This document shows, piece after piece, positions 45,215-54,104 of a DNA stretch of 64,000 nucleotides. Numbering within the stretch: the stretch's first letter is position 1; every line of letters begins with the position of its first letter. This DNA comes from Nitratidesulfovibrio termitidis HI1 (lineage in GTDB: Bacteria > Desulfobacterota > Desulfovibrionia > Desulfovibrionales > Desulfovibrionaceae). The DNA lies in the NCBI RefSeq assembly GCF_000504305.1, contig NZ_KI632512.1, positions 2,292,250 through 2,356,249 of the forward strand, read 5' to 3'. The notes beneath the pieces are model-generated. The model was not told where the DNA came from. It ran no database searches and saw only the letters and a program-made list of their open reading frames with translations. Both the position numbers and the translations under genes were made by a program.

Positions 45215-47181
45215 GCGCGCGTCATCCCCTTGCGCCCGTGCAGCCCGATCTGGCGGACCTGGCCCCCCTGCCCGGTCTTGCCCACTTACCCGGTCTTGCC
45301 CATTTGCCAGATCCGGCCACCATGCCCGCCGAGCAGTGCGTGCTGGCCGTGACGGAATCGTGGCTGGGCCGCGCGGACAGCGCCGTACGCCGGGTGCTGG
45401 CCCACGGCCTGCCCTCATCCACCCTGTACGACTGGATCATGGGCTGCGGACAGGTGCGCCACCAGCGCCTGTGCGACCCGGCCCGGCGCGACGTGAACAT
45501 CCCGCGCGCGGACTGGGACGTGGTGGCCGTCATTGCCGCGCGCGGCGGTTCGCGCGGGGTGCCCCGCAAGGCGCTGCGCACGGTGGGCGGCGTGCCGCTC
45601 ATCGCGCGGGCCGTGACGGCCTGCCGGTCTGTGGCGTCCGTCACGCGGGTCATGGTCAACACCGACTGCCCGGACATCGCGGCAGCGGCCCGCGCCGCCG
45701 GGGCGGACGTGCCGTTCCTGCGTCCGGCGGAACTGGCCACGGACGAGGCATCGCCGCTGGACGCCTGGGTCTTCGCGCAGGTGTGGATGCTGCTGGTGGA
45801 GCGGCGCGTGCCCGACTTTCTGCTGTCCGTTTCCGCCACCCACCCCTGCCTGCATCCGGACGAAATGCAACGTGCCGTGGACAGGCTGGCGGCGGCCAAC
45901 CGCCCCGCGCTCCAGACCGTGGCCCGGCTGCCCGCCGTATCGCTGGAATTCCTGACCCCGGATTTCCGCAACCTTCGGAATGTGGACGGCGGGCCGACCC
46001 CGGCGGAAGGTAGCGGGCCGGAAACCGATAGCCCGGACGGCGAACGGTTTCTGCAATGCGGGGCGTTTTCCATCACCTGCAACCGCCCGTACTACCATGT
46101 GCAGCCGTGGTTCCGGCAGCACATGACCGACATTCCCGCGCCCCCGGCGGACCCCATGGCCCACGTACTGTCCGCCCGACAGGGCGTGGACATCGACGAG
46201 CCGTGGGACCTCGCCACCTGCCGCCTGCTGCTGGACGGGGACGACCCGTTTCCGGCGTGCACCCCGGCGGACGTGGCCGCGCACGGCATCCCCGATGCGG
46301 GGAGCATGACGGCCCCTGCCGACCTTGCCTGCGTGGTGGTGCTGCCGCCCGAAGGGCCGGGCGGGCCAGATGAAACCGATCAATCGGATGAGATGAACAC
46401 ATCCGAAAGCGCCAAGGACACGGACGGCCCGTACCTGCACATCGCCGGTATTCCCGCGCCGTGCCGGGTGCTGGACGCGGTACGCACCGCGCTGCCCCAT
46501 GCCCCGCTGGCCGTGTGCGGCGAAGGGGCCATGGCCCGCGCCGTGGCCCGCCGTTACGGGCTGGACCTGCTGCCCCTGCCGGAATCTCTCGCGCAACGTC
46601 GCGCCGCATGGCCGGTACCCCTGCTGGCCGCTGGCGACCTTGCAGTGGGCAGCGCGGTCTGGTCCCTTCTCTGGGCAGGCCGCACCACCGCCGCGCCCGA
46701 ATGTTCCGGGCGGGACATCCTGTGCATCGACGGACGGGCCGCCCTGCTGGATGCGGACACTCTGCGCGACTTCGTCAGCTCGGCGCGGACCGCCCCTGCC
46801 CCCGCAAACGCCGGATGCGGCCTGCCCGCATGTTCCGTATCGCCCGCGCCCGTCCACCCCGCCCACCTCAAGCAGGTGGACGGCGCAGGCTCCGTGCTTT
46901 CCGCGCCGGGCGTTCCGGCCCGGCGGCAGGACCTGCCCGAAGTGCTGTGCCGCGACGGCGCGCTGACCCTGCTGCGCGCGGGGGGCAACGGTGCGGATGA
47001 CGCCCCCGGCATGTCCGCCTCCACGGAATCCCCCGCTCTGGGCTATCAGCCCATCCCCATGGGCCGCGCCCAAGCCACCCTGGTGGCCTCGCACCTCGAC
47101 GCCGCACGGGGCATGGCCCTGGCCACCCATGACGGGCACCCCGACATCACGCCCCAAGCCGCCACAGGAAACGCCTCGTGA
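45211..47181 (+). CDS. NeuA-type cytidylyltransferase with long extensions
   Basis: Activates a nonulosonic sugar as its CMP derivative. It is 656 residues, against about 230 for NeuA alone. Residues about 103-345 are the cytidylyltransferase: VVAVIAARGGSRGVPRKALRTVGGVPLIARAV is the CTP-binding motif, then VNTDCPDIAAAARAAGADVPFLRP, LSVSATHPCL and VDIDEPWDL. The N-terminal 100 residues include a doubled PGLAHL repeat. The C-terminal 280 residues contain a second, weaker nucleotide-binding-like region (PLAVCGEGAMARAVARRYGLDL; ILCIDGRAALLD) of unknown role. Start ATGA overlaps the previous stop. Confidence 0.85.
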   Translation: MSARHPLAPVQPDLADLAPLPGLAHLPGLAHLPDPATMPAEQCVLAVTESWLGRADSAVRRVLAHGLPSSTLYDWIMGCGQVRHQRLCDPARRDVNIPRADWDVVAVIAARGGSRGVPRKALRTVGGVPLIARAVTACRSVASVTRVMVNTDCPDIAAAARAAGADVPFLRPAELATDEASPLDAWVFAQVWMLLVERRVPDFLLSVSATHPCLHPDEMQRAVDRLAAANRPALQTVARLPAVSLEFLTPDFRNLRNVDGGPTPAEGSGPETDSPDGERFLQCGAFSITCNRPYYHVQPWFRQHMTDIPAPPADPMAHVLSARQGVDIDEPWDLATCRLLLDGDDPFPACTPADVAAHGIPDAGSMTAPADLACVVVLPPEGPGGPDETDQSDEMNTSESAKDTDGPYLHIAGIPAPCRVLDAVRTALPHAPLAVCGEGAMARAVARRYGLDLLPLPESLAQRRAAWPVPLLAAGDLAVGSAVWSLLWAGRTTAAPECSGRDILCIDGRAALLDADTLRDFVSSARTAPAPANAGCGLPACSVSPAPVHPAHLKQVDGAGSVLSAPGVPARRQDLPEVLCRDGALTLLRAGGNGADDAPGMSASTESPALGYQPIPMGRAQATLVASHLDAARGMALATHDGHPDITPQAATGNAS

Positions 47182-47924
47182 ACGCCGTATCCATCAACGC
47201 CGAACAGGGCGACCCGCGCCCCCGCTACCCCGACATCACCGACGCGCTGTTCTGGGACGCCTATTTCGCGTGGCGCGACGCCTCGCTGCTGTCGGTGGAA
47301 CGCTTCCACGCCCTGTACCTGGCCCTGCGCCACATCACGGCCCCTGATGCGGTTGATGCGGCTGATGCGGTTGATGCGGCCAGTGTGCCCGGCGCCTTGC
47401 TGGAATGCGGCGTGTACCGGGGCGGCTCGGCCTGCTTCTGCGCCGCCGTGCTGGCCGCGCTGGGGCAAACGGACCGCGACCTTTTCTGGTGCGACACCTT
47501 CCGGGGATTCCCCGACGGGGTGGAAGAAGCCTCCATCACCGGCGAAACCCTGCAAGCCTTCCCCAAGGACGACGTGCTGCCCTTGGCCATGGCCAACTTT
47601 GCCCGCACCGGCTACCCGGCGCAGCGGCTGCACGTGCTGCGCGGCCCGGTGCAGACCACCATTCCCGGCGGCCCCCTGCCGGATGCCATCGCCCTGCTGC
47701 ACCTGGATACCGACGACGCGGCCTCGGTACTCCACGAACTGACCCACCTCTACCCGCGCCTGTCGCCGGGCGGGGTGCTGTGCATCGACGACTACGGCCA
47801 CTTTCCTGGCGTGGGCCGCGCCGTGGACGCCTATTTCGCGGACCTTGCCCGCGCCGGGGGCACCCCGCCGCTGCTGACCCGCACCGACTACACGGGCCGC
47901 ATGGGCGTGAAGCCCCGCGCCTGA
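47178..47924 (+). CDS. TylF/MycF-like O-methyltransferase
   Basis: SAM-dependent methyltransferase of 248 residues resembling macrocin O-methyltransferase (TylF). LLECGVYRGGSACFCAAVLAAL is the SAM-binding first motif, FWCDTFRGFPDGVEE the conserved TylF D-T-F-G-F-P segment, and LLHLDTDDAASVLHELTHLYPRLSPGGVLCIDDYGHFPG contains the metal-binding Asp residues. Substrate is probably a sugar hydroxyl of the glycan. It starts with GTG overlapping the previous stop (GTGA). A DAVDAADAVDAA repeat lies near residues 56-67. Confidence 0.85.
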   Translation: MNAVSINAEQGDPRPRYPDITDALFWDAYFAWRDASLLSVERFHALYLALRHITAPDAVDAADAVDAASVPGALLECGVYRGGSACFCAAVLAALGQTDRDLFWCDTFRGFPDGVEEASITGETLQAFPKDDVLPLAMANFARTGYPAQRLHVLRGPVQTTIPGGPLPDAIALLHLDTDDAASVLHELTHLYPRLSPGGVLCIDDYGHFPGVGRAVDAYFADLARAGGTPPLLTRTDYTGRMGVKPRA

Positions 47925-48051
47925 ACGAGGCACCGGACTCGCCCCTGCCCCGACTGAACCAGACCTAATCAGACCGGACCAGACCGGCCCCTGACCCGCG
48001 CGCCGTCCGCTGCCGCACATAACCGCCCGCACCTGCAGGACACCACCCCGC

Positions 48052-51000
48052 ATGACCAGCACGACAGACACCATCATGGCCGACACTTCCCATACCGCCG
48101 CCATACCAGACATGGCGGGCCTGTCCCGCTGCAATCCCCGGCTGGCCGCGTGGTTCGCCTGGTCGCACGACGATTGGCAGGGTGCGGACGCCGCCGGGGC
48201 TCACGTACATCTGGGCTGCGGCGGCGCGGTGCTGGACGGTTTCGTGAACCTGGACTTCCTGCCCCACGACGAACGGGTGCGCGAATGCCGCCTGCTGGAC
48301 GTATGGCCCCGCCGCCTTGCCGGGCAGGTGGCCGCCTTCTATGCGGAAGACGTCATCGAACATTTCTATCTCACCGAGCAACTGTACATCCTGTGCTCCA
48401 TGAACGTGCTGCTACGGCCCGGCGGCGTGGCCCGGCTGCTCACCCCGGACATCGGCCAGTTGTGGACCTACGGGCAGCGCTTCGACCCCGCCACACTGGT
48501 GGGCAGCGGCGACTATTTCGCCGACGTGATGCGCTGCCGCAACGGCATGGACGCCGTGAACACCGGCCTGCGCATGGGCGGCCACCGCTGGCTGCACGAC
48601 TTCACCAGCCTGCGCCGGGCAGCGGCGGAATGCGGCTTTACCGCGCGGCGTACCCCCTGCGCCGCGTCGGACGACCCCAAGCTGAGCAACATCAACCTGC
48701 GCGACGAATCGGGCATTTCCTTCGCGGCGGAGATGCGCAAGACGCGCCCCCTGCGCCACCTGCTGGTGTGGCCGGAACACATCGCCAACGCCGTGCCCGT
48801 GGCGGGGGGCGATCCCGGCGCATCCCCGAATGTCGCGCTGCCCAGCTGCCTTGACGGCAGTGTGGACGCCATCCAGCCGGTGTTCCGCGCCGTCACAGGC
48901 GACCCCGGCATCACCTACCGCCTGCCCGACGTGGCCGTGCAACGCATCGCCATGGTCAACGTGCGTTCGGCCAACCTGTGCGAATTCCGCGAACACAACT
49001 TCGCCAAGGCCTACTTCCGGCTGGAGGAAAGCGGCGCCGTGTACGCCGACCGCACCCTGCATTCCGTGCCGCACATGAACGGCTTCACCCGCGCCGATGT
49101 GGAAACGGCCATGCGCGGCGAAGGGGTGCTGCGCTCCGTCCGCTTCGACCCTTCTGAGCGGGAGGGCGACCTGTTCACCGTGGGGCCGCTGGAGCTGTTC
49201 CTGTACGACGATGCACCGGAAGGTGGCGACGGCGGGGACGGTGGCAACGGGGACCGTGCGACGGGCGCGGGCGAGCGGCCCAAAGGCCGGAGCATGACGA
49301 CGGTTGGAGCCAACGTGGCCGCCACGCAGGACGCCCCGACAAAGAGCGCCCCGTCCGGCAACATGACATCAGGCACCGCCGGTACCGGCACCCTGCCCCC
49401 GCACCTCGAAGACCACGTTATGGCCACCCCGTGCCGTCAGGGCGTCATCCATCATTTCGACTTCGACGGCCCGGTAGGCATGGCGTTGGCCATTTACGGC
49501 GAATGGGCGCAGGCGGAACTGGACGCGCTGGCCCCCTACGTGCCTGCGGGGGGCCGCGTGCTGGACGTGGGGTCCAACGTGGGCACCCACGCCGTGGCCT
49601 TTGCCCGCATGATCGGGGGGACCGGGCCAGTCGGGTCGGGCGGCCACGTCACCGCGCTGGAACCGCAGGCAGAGGTATTCGCCCTGCTGCAACGCACCGT
49701 GGCCGTGAACGGCCTTGCGGACGTGGTCACCCCGATACGGGCCGGGGCGGCGGGACGGGCGGGCTCGGCGCGGGTGCCGCGCATCGCCGCGCCGGAAGGG
49801 CAGAATCTGGGCGCAGTGCGCCTGCTGGATGCGGACACCGCACCGCAGGACACGACCCACCCCACGGACGAAGTTCCCCTGCTGACCATCGACGGGCTGG
49901 GCCTGCACCTGCCCGTGCCGGAAAGGCTGGGTACTGGCGGACGGCTGGACCTGATCAAAGTTGACGCCGAAGGGGACGAGGCCGCCATCCTGCGCGGCGC
50001 GGCAGACACCATCCGAACCTGCCGCCCGGTGCTGCATCTGGAATGCCCCGGCTTTTCGCGGGCCTGGCCCTGCGCACGGCAGGCGCTGGCCTGGGACTAC
50101 GCGGTGTTCCACCTGCGCCTGCCCGCCTTCAACCCCGCCAATTTCCGAGGGGCCAGCCGCAACGTGTTCGGCGCGGCGGAAGAAGGCGCGCTGCTGTGCA
50201 TCCCGCGCGAACGGCTGGAAGACGGCAGCCTGCCCGCGCCCTGCGGCACGGAAATCCGCGACCCTGCCCATCTTGCCCGCGCCCTGCTGGAAACCCGCGC
50301 CTACGGCCAGCCGGAAGAACGCGTCCCCGCCGCCGTGCGGCTGGACCTGGCCCTGTCCGATCTGCGCCGCAAGCGGGCGGAGGAACACTGCGTGGCGGCC
50401 AACGCCCGCTCCGGCCGCCAGCACGGGCGCATCACCACCCTGCGCACGGCAGCCAGCGCGGCGGAAGCCCTGCTGGCCGGGACGGCGGGGATGGAGGGCA
50501 CAACGGCGACCGCCCCGGCAGCCCCGACAGTTTCGTCAGTCACGGAAGACGCCCGTGCCCGCCTGCTGGCCGCGCTGGACGCCACCGCTCCGGAACGCCC
50601 GGCCATCGACGAGCCGGACACCCGCGAGCCGTGGCCCGCCCCGCCCGACATTGCAGATGCAACCATCTGGACCGGACTGGCGGCGCGCCGGGCAACGCTT
50701 TCTGCGGTATCAGACAATACGCCGCAGCGCCCGGTCATCGACGTCATCGTGCCGGTGTACGCGGGAACGGACCAGACCCTGGCCTGTCTGCACTCCGTGC
50801 TTGCCGCCGACCCTGAACCGGCAGACGCCGCCGCGCCCCGCGCCCACGTGGTGGTCATCAACGACGCCAGCCCGGAACCGGGACTGGCGCAGGCCCTGCG
50901 CCGCCTTGCCGGGCTGGGGCTGGTGGAACTGGTGGAGCACCCGGCCAACCGGGGCTTCGTGGCCTCGGTCAACACGGGCATGGCCCTGCACCCGGAGCGC

Positions 51001-53034
51001 GACGTGGTGCTGCTGAATTCGGACACCGTGGTCTTTCCCGGCTGGTTGCCCCGCATGGCGGCACACCTGACCGCCCGGCCCGACGCGGGCAGCGTCACCC
51101 CGCTGTCCAACAACGCCACCATCTGCAGCTACCCGGTGACCGAGCGCGACAACCGCGCCGGGCTGGAACTGGACTCCGCCGCGCTGGACGCGCTGGCCGC
51201 CACGGTCAACGCCGGAGTAGCCGTGGACATTCCAACGGCGGTGGGCTTCTGCATGCTGATCCGCCGGTCCTGCCTGACGGAAACCGGTCCCTTTGACGAA
51301 GCCACCTTCGGCAGGGGCTACGGCGAGGAAAACGACTTCTGCATGCGCGCCGCCGCGCGGGGCTGGCAGCATCTGCTGGCCGCCGATGTCTTCGTGCGCC
51401 ACGCGGGCGAGATGTCATTCGGAGATGATGCCGCACCGCTGAAGGAAGCAGCCTTTGCGACCATCCAGCGGATGTATCCCGACTATCTGCGCACCGTGGC
51501 CGCCCACTGCGCGGCGGACCCGGCCCGCCCGGCCCGCCGGGCGCTGGACCTTGCCCGGCTGCGCGGCGCGCTGGCGCGGCGCTTTCCCGCCACGGCGCAC
51601 ACGTCTGGCACAACTACGGCGCACACGCCTGGCACCGACACAGTCCGCCCGGTGCTGATGGTCACCCACAACTGGGGTGGCGGCACCGAACGCCACGTGC
51701 AGGACCTGTGCGACCGGCTGGCGGCGGAAGGCACGCCCGCGCTGGTGCTGCGCCCGCGCGGGAACGACGCGGGCTGCGTGTGGACCCTGAACCTGCCTGC
51801 CTCCGCGCATGGGTCTGCCCCTGCCTGCGGCGCTGGCCAGAACTGCGGCGCTGGCCCCCTGCACCTGCCCAATCTGGCCTTCGACCTGCCGCCCGACTTC
51901 GGCGCGCTGCTGGAAGTGCTGGCCGAACTGCGCGTGGCCCACATCCACGTGCACAACCTGGCCGGATATCCCCACGCCACGCCGGAACTGCTGCCGCTGA
52001 TGGCCCGACTGCTGGAAATCCCCTGCGACGTCACCGCACACGACCTGTCCGCCCTGTGCCCGCGCATCACCTGCATCGGGCCGGACGGCTATCCCTGCCC
52101 CACGGCGCAGGGCGATGACGGCGGAAAGGCGCATGGCGCACCGTGGCGTTGCGGGGCCTGCATCGCTGCGGAAACGCCGCAACTGGGCAACACGGACATC
52201 GTGCGCTGGCACGCGGCATGGAGCACGCTGCTGGACGACGCGCGCGCCATCTTCACGCCCAGCGGCGACACGGCGCGGCGGCTGGCTGCCCATTTTCCCG
52301 CCTGTGCGGCGCGCATCACCGTGCGGCCCCATCCGGAAACATCGCCCCTGTCCCAAGCGGTCATGGCCCATACGGCCATGCCCCGACCCGAGATCACCGC
52401 CGCCCCTACCCCGCGCAAACCCGGCGAAGCGCTGCGGGTGGCGGTGATCGGAGCCATCGGCCCGCACAAGGGATCGCACGTGCTGGAAGCCTGCGCCCGC
52501 CACGCCCGCGAGGCCGGGCTGCCGCTGCACTTCACCGTGGTGGGCTACACCGACCGCGACGAGGTGCTGCACGATCTCGGGGTGACCATCACGGGCCGCT
52601 ACGACGCGGACGAACTGCCGGGCCTGCTGGTCCCTGCAGGTGGGAACGGGACGGACGAAAACGGGGCGAGCGGCTACCACCAGGCCTTCCTGCCCGCCGT
52701 GTGGCCCGAAACATGGTCCTACACCCTGTCCGAGGCGGTGCTGGCCGGGCTGTATCCGGTAACCTTCGACCTGGGCGCGCCCGCCGAACGCATGGCCGCG
52801 TGGGACTACGGCCTGCGCCTGCCGGTGGATATGATGCGCGACCCGGCAGCCATCAACGCCGCCCTGCTGGCCTGCACGCCCGCAGCCCCGCCAGCAGGAC
52901 TGGCGCACGCCATCCTGAGCGCCGGGGACTACCCCGTGCCGTTCCGGGCCAGTTACTACGGCCTTCCGGATGCGGAAAAATCCTGGGGGGATACCGTGGA
53001 GAGCGCGGCACCGCCCGCCCAGGAACGAACATGA
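48052..53034 (+). CDS. Giant fusion: two methyltransferase and two glycosyltransferase domains
   Basis: A 1660-residue cytoplasmic protein. Residues about 45-240: class I methyltransferase (VHLGCGGAVLDGFVNLDFL; AEDVIEHFYLTEQ). About 280-390: unassigned. About 470-740: FkbM-type methyltransferase (RVLDVGSNVGTHAVAFARM near 500; DLIKVDAEGDEAAIL near 633). About 890-1150: GT2 glycosyltransferase (IDVIVPVYAGTDQT; VLLNSDTVVFPGWL near 990; GRGYGEENDFCMRA near 1087). About 1200-1645: GT4-like domain (VLMVTHNWGGGTERHV; GAIGPHKGSHVLEAC near 1465; WPETWSYTLSEAVLAGLYP near 1547). Low-complexity linkers join them. It may build and methylate a short oligosaccharide in one complex. CAGGA precedes the ATG weakly; a Met at 48076 is an alternative. 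Confidence 0.85.
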   Translation: MTSTTDTIMADTSHTAAIPDMAGLSRCNPRLAAWFAWSHDDWQGADAAGAHVHLGCGGAVLDGFVNLDFLPHDERVRECRLLDVWPRRLAGQVAAFYAEDVIEHFYLTEQLYILCSMNVLLRPGGVARLLTPDIGQLWTYGQRFDPATLVGSGDYFADVMRCRNGMDAVNTGLRMGGHRWLHDFTSLRRAAAECGFTARRTPCAASDDPKLSNINLRDESGISFAAEMRKTRPLRHLLVWPEHIANAVPVAGGDPGASPNVALPSCLDGSVDAIQPVFRAVTGDPGITYRLPDVAVQRIAMVNVRSANLCEFREHNFAKAYFRLEESGAVYADRTLHSVPHMNGFTRADVETAMRGEGVLRSVRFDPSEREGDLFTVGPLELFLYDDAPEGGDGGDGGNGDRATGAGERPKGRSMTTVGANVAATQDAPTKSAPSGNMTSGTAGTGTLPPHLEDHVMATPCRQGVIHHFDFDGPVGMALAIYGEWAQAELDALAPYVPAGGRVLDVGSNVGTHAVAFARMIGGTGPVGSGGHVTALEPQAEVFALLQRTVAVNGLADVVTPIRAGAAGRAGSARVPRIAAPEGQNLGAVRLLDADTAPQDTTHPTDEVPLLTIDGLGLHLPVPERLGTGGRLDLIKVDAEGDEAAILRGAADTIRTCRPVLHLECPGFSRAWPCARQALAWDYAVFHLRLPAFNPANFRGASRNVFGAAEEGALLCIPRERLEDGSLPAPCGTEIRDPAHLARALLETRAYGQPEERVPAAVRLDLALSDLRRKRAEEHCVAANARSGRQHGRITTLRTAASAAEALLAGTAGMEGTTATAPAAPTVSSVTEDARARLLAALDATAPERPAIDEPDTREPWPAPPDIADATIWTGLAARRATLSAVSDNTPQRPVIDVIVPVYAGTDQTLACLHSVLAADPEPADAAAPRAHVVVINDASPEPGLAQALRRLAGLGLVELVEHPANRGFVASVNTGMALHPERDVVLLNSDTVVFPGWLPRMAAHLTARPDAGSVTPLSNNATICSYPVTERDNRAGLELDSAALDALAATVNAGVAVDIPTAVGFCMLIRRSCLTETGPFDEATFGRGYGEENDFCMRAAARGWQHLLAADVFVRHAGEMSFGDDAAPLKEAAFATIQRMYPDYLRTVAAHCAADPARPARRALDLARLRGALARRFPATAHTSGTTTAHTPGTDTVRPVLMVTHNWGGGTERHVQDLCDRLAAEGTPALVLRPRGNDAGCVWTLNLPASAHGSAPACGAGQNCGAGPLHLPNLAFDLPPDFGALLEVLAELRVAHIHVHNLAGYPHATPELLPLMARLLEIPCDVTAHDLSALCPRITCIGPDGYPCPTAQGDDGGKAHGAPWRCGACIAAETPQLGNTDIVRWHAAWSTLLDDARAIFTPSGDTARRLAAHFPACAARITVRPHPETSPLSQAVMAHTAMPRPEITAAPTPRKPGEALRVAVIGAIGPHKGSHVLEACARHAREAGLPLHFTVVGYTDRDEVLHDLGVTITGRYDADELPGLLVPAGGNGTDENGASGYHQAFLPAVWPETWSYTLSEAVLAGLYPVTFDLGAPAERMAAWDYGLRLPVDMMRDPAAINAALLACTPAAPPAGLAHAILSAGDYPVPFRASYYGLPDAEKSWGDTVESAAPPAQERT

Positions 53035-53073
53035 GCCAGGAACAGGCATGAGCCAGACACAGGCATGAGCAAG
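53023..53073 (+). repeat. Three tandem 17-bp units at a gene junction
   Basis: Units at 53023-53039, 53040-53056 and 53057-53073, each containing atgagc. The first holds the stop codon of the giant gene and the last leads into the ribosome site of the next gene. Confidence 0.85.
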
Positions 53074-53081
53074 GAGCAGCC

Positions 53082-54104
53082 ATGAACCCGGACCAACACC
53101 TCCATGCCGCCACCCGCTCCGGCCATCCGCTGATCTCGGTGGTGGTGCCCAGCTACAACCATGGGCGGTACATCGGGGCCTGCCTCGATTCGCTGATGTT
53201 CCAGGACTACCCCAACTTGGAAGTCGTCATCACCGACGACGCCTCCACCGACGATTCCGTGGCGGTAATCCGGCGCTTTCTGCGTGACGTGGCCGGGGCC
53301 ACCGCCTCGTACGCCTGCCATTACGACGCGAAGACGGACGCCATAGAGCGCACCGTGCACCCCCGCTACGCCCGCACGGGCCGCCGCATCGTGTTCCTGC
53401 GGGCCGAGGCCAACGGCGGCTCCACCGCCAACTACAACCGGGGCCTTGCCCAGTGCACGGGCGAGTACTGCACCTTTGTCCCGGCGGACGACATCTGCCA
53501 CCCGCAGCTGTTCTCCACCCTGGCCCGCCCGCTGCGGGACGACGAGGCCGACTTTGCCTACGCCGACATGTTCGTGGTGGACGACGACCTGCGCATCCTG
53601 CGCGAATTCCGCCTGCCGGAGCATTCCTTCGACGCGTCGTTCCGCGACTGGTACCTGTGCGGCGTGGCCAAGCTGTACCGCCGCGCCCTGCACGACCGCT
53701 TCGGCCCCTTTGACGAAACCGCCGACGCCGACGACCACGAATGCTTCCTGCGCTTTGCCCTTGGCGGGGCACGCTTTGTCCATGTACCGCACACCCTGTA
53801 TTCGGTGCGCAGCCACGAAGGGCGCGAAAACGGCCTGCACGCGCCGGGGCGCTTTGCCCGGCTGCTGGAGCATTCCAAACGGCTCACCCTGATGGCGCGC
53901 GAACGGGAACCCGCCGCGCCCGGCGCGTGGCGCGAGGAAATGGTGAGGGCGGGCGCCTCGGACGGCACACAGGTTGCCAGCGGTCCGCTCCCGGTGGCCG
54001 AGCGCGTGGTGCTTACCGTCGAGGAACGCAGCTTCTTCACGGAAGGAAACGGCGCGGCCACGCCGCCGCCCCTGTCAGACGACGAGGAGGCCCGCCGTGG
54101 GTGA
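53082..54104 (+). CDS. GT2-family glycosyltransferase
   Basis: Inverting glycosyltransferase with a GT-A fold, 340 residues. LISVVVPSYNHGRYIGACLDSLMFQ is the N-terminal donor-binding motif, EVVITDDASTDDSVAVI follows, and the metal-binding D-x-D region is FVPADDICHPQL. FDETADADDHECFLRFALGG corresponds to the acceptor-side ED motif. The last 70 residues are low-complexity. AAGGAG precedes the ATG. The stop overlaps the GTG of the next gene by eight bases. Confidence 0.9.
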   Translation: MNPDQHLHAATRSGHPLISVVVPSYNHGRYIGACLDSLMFQDYPNLEVVITDDASTDDSVAVIRRFLRDVAGATASYACHYDAKTDAIERTVHPRYARTGRRIVFLRAEANGGSTANYNRGLAQCTGEYCTFVPADDICHPQLFSTLARPLRDDEADFAYADMFVVDDDLRILREFRLPEHSFDASFRDWYLCGVAKLYRRALHDRFGPFDETADADDHECFLRFALGGARFVHVPHTLYSVRSHEGRENGLHAPGRFARLLEHSKRLTLMAREREPAAPGAWREEMVRAGASDGTQVASGPLPVAERVVLTVEERSFFTEGNGAATPPPLSDDEEARRG

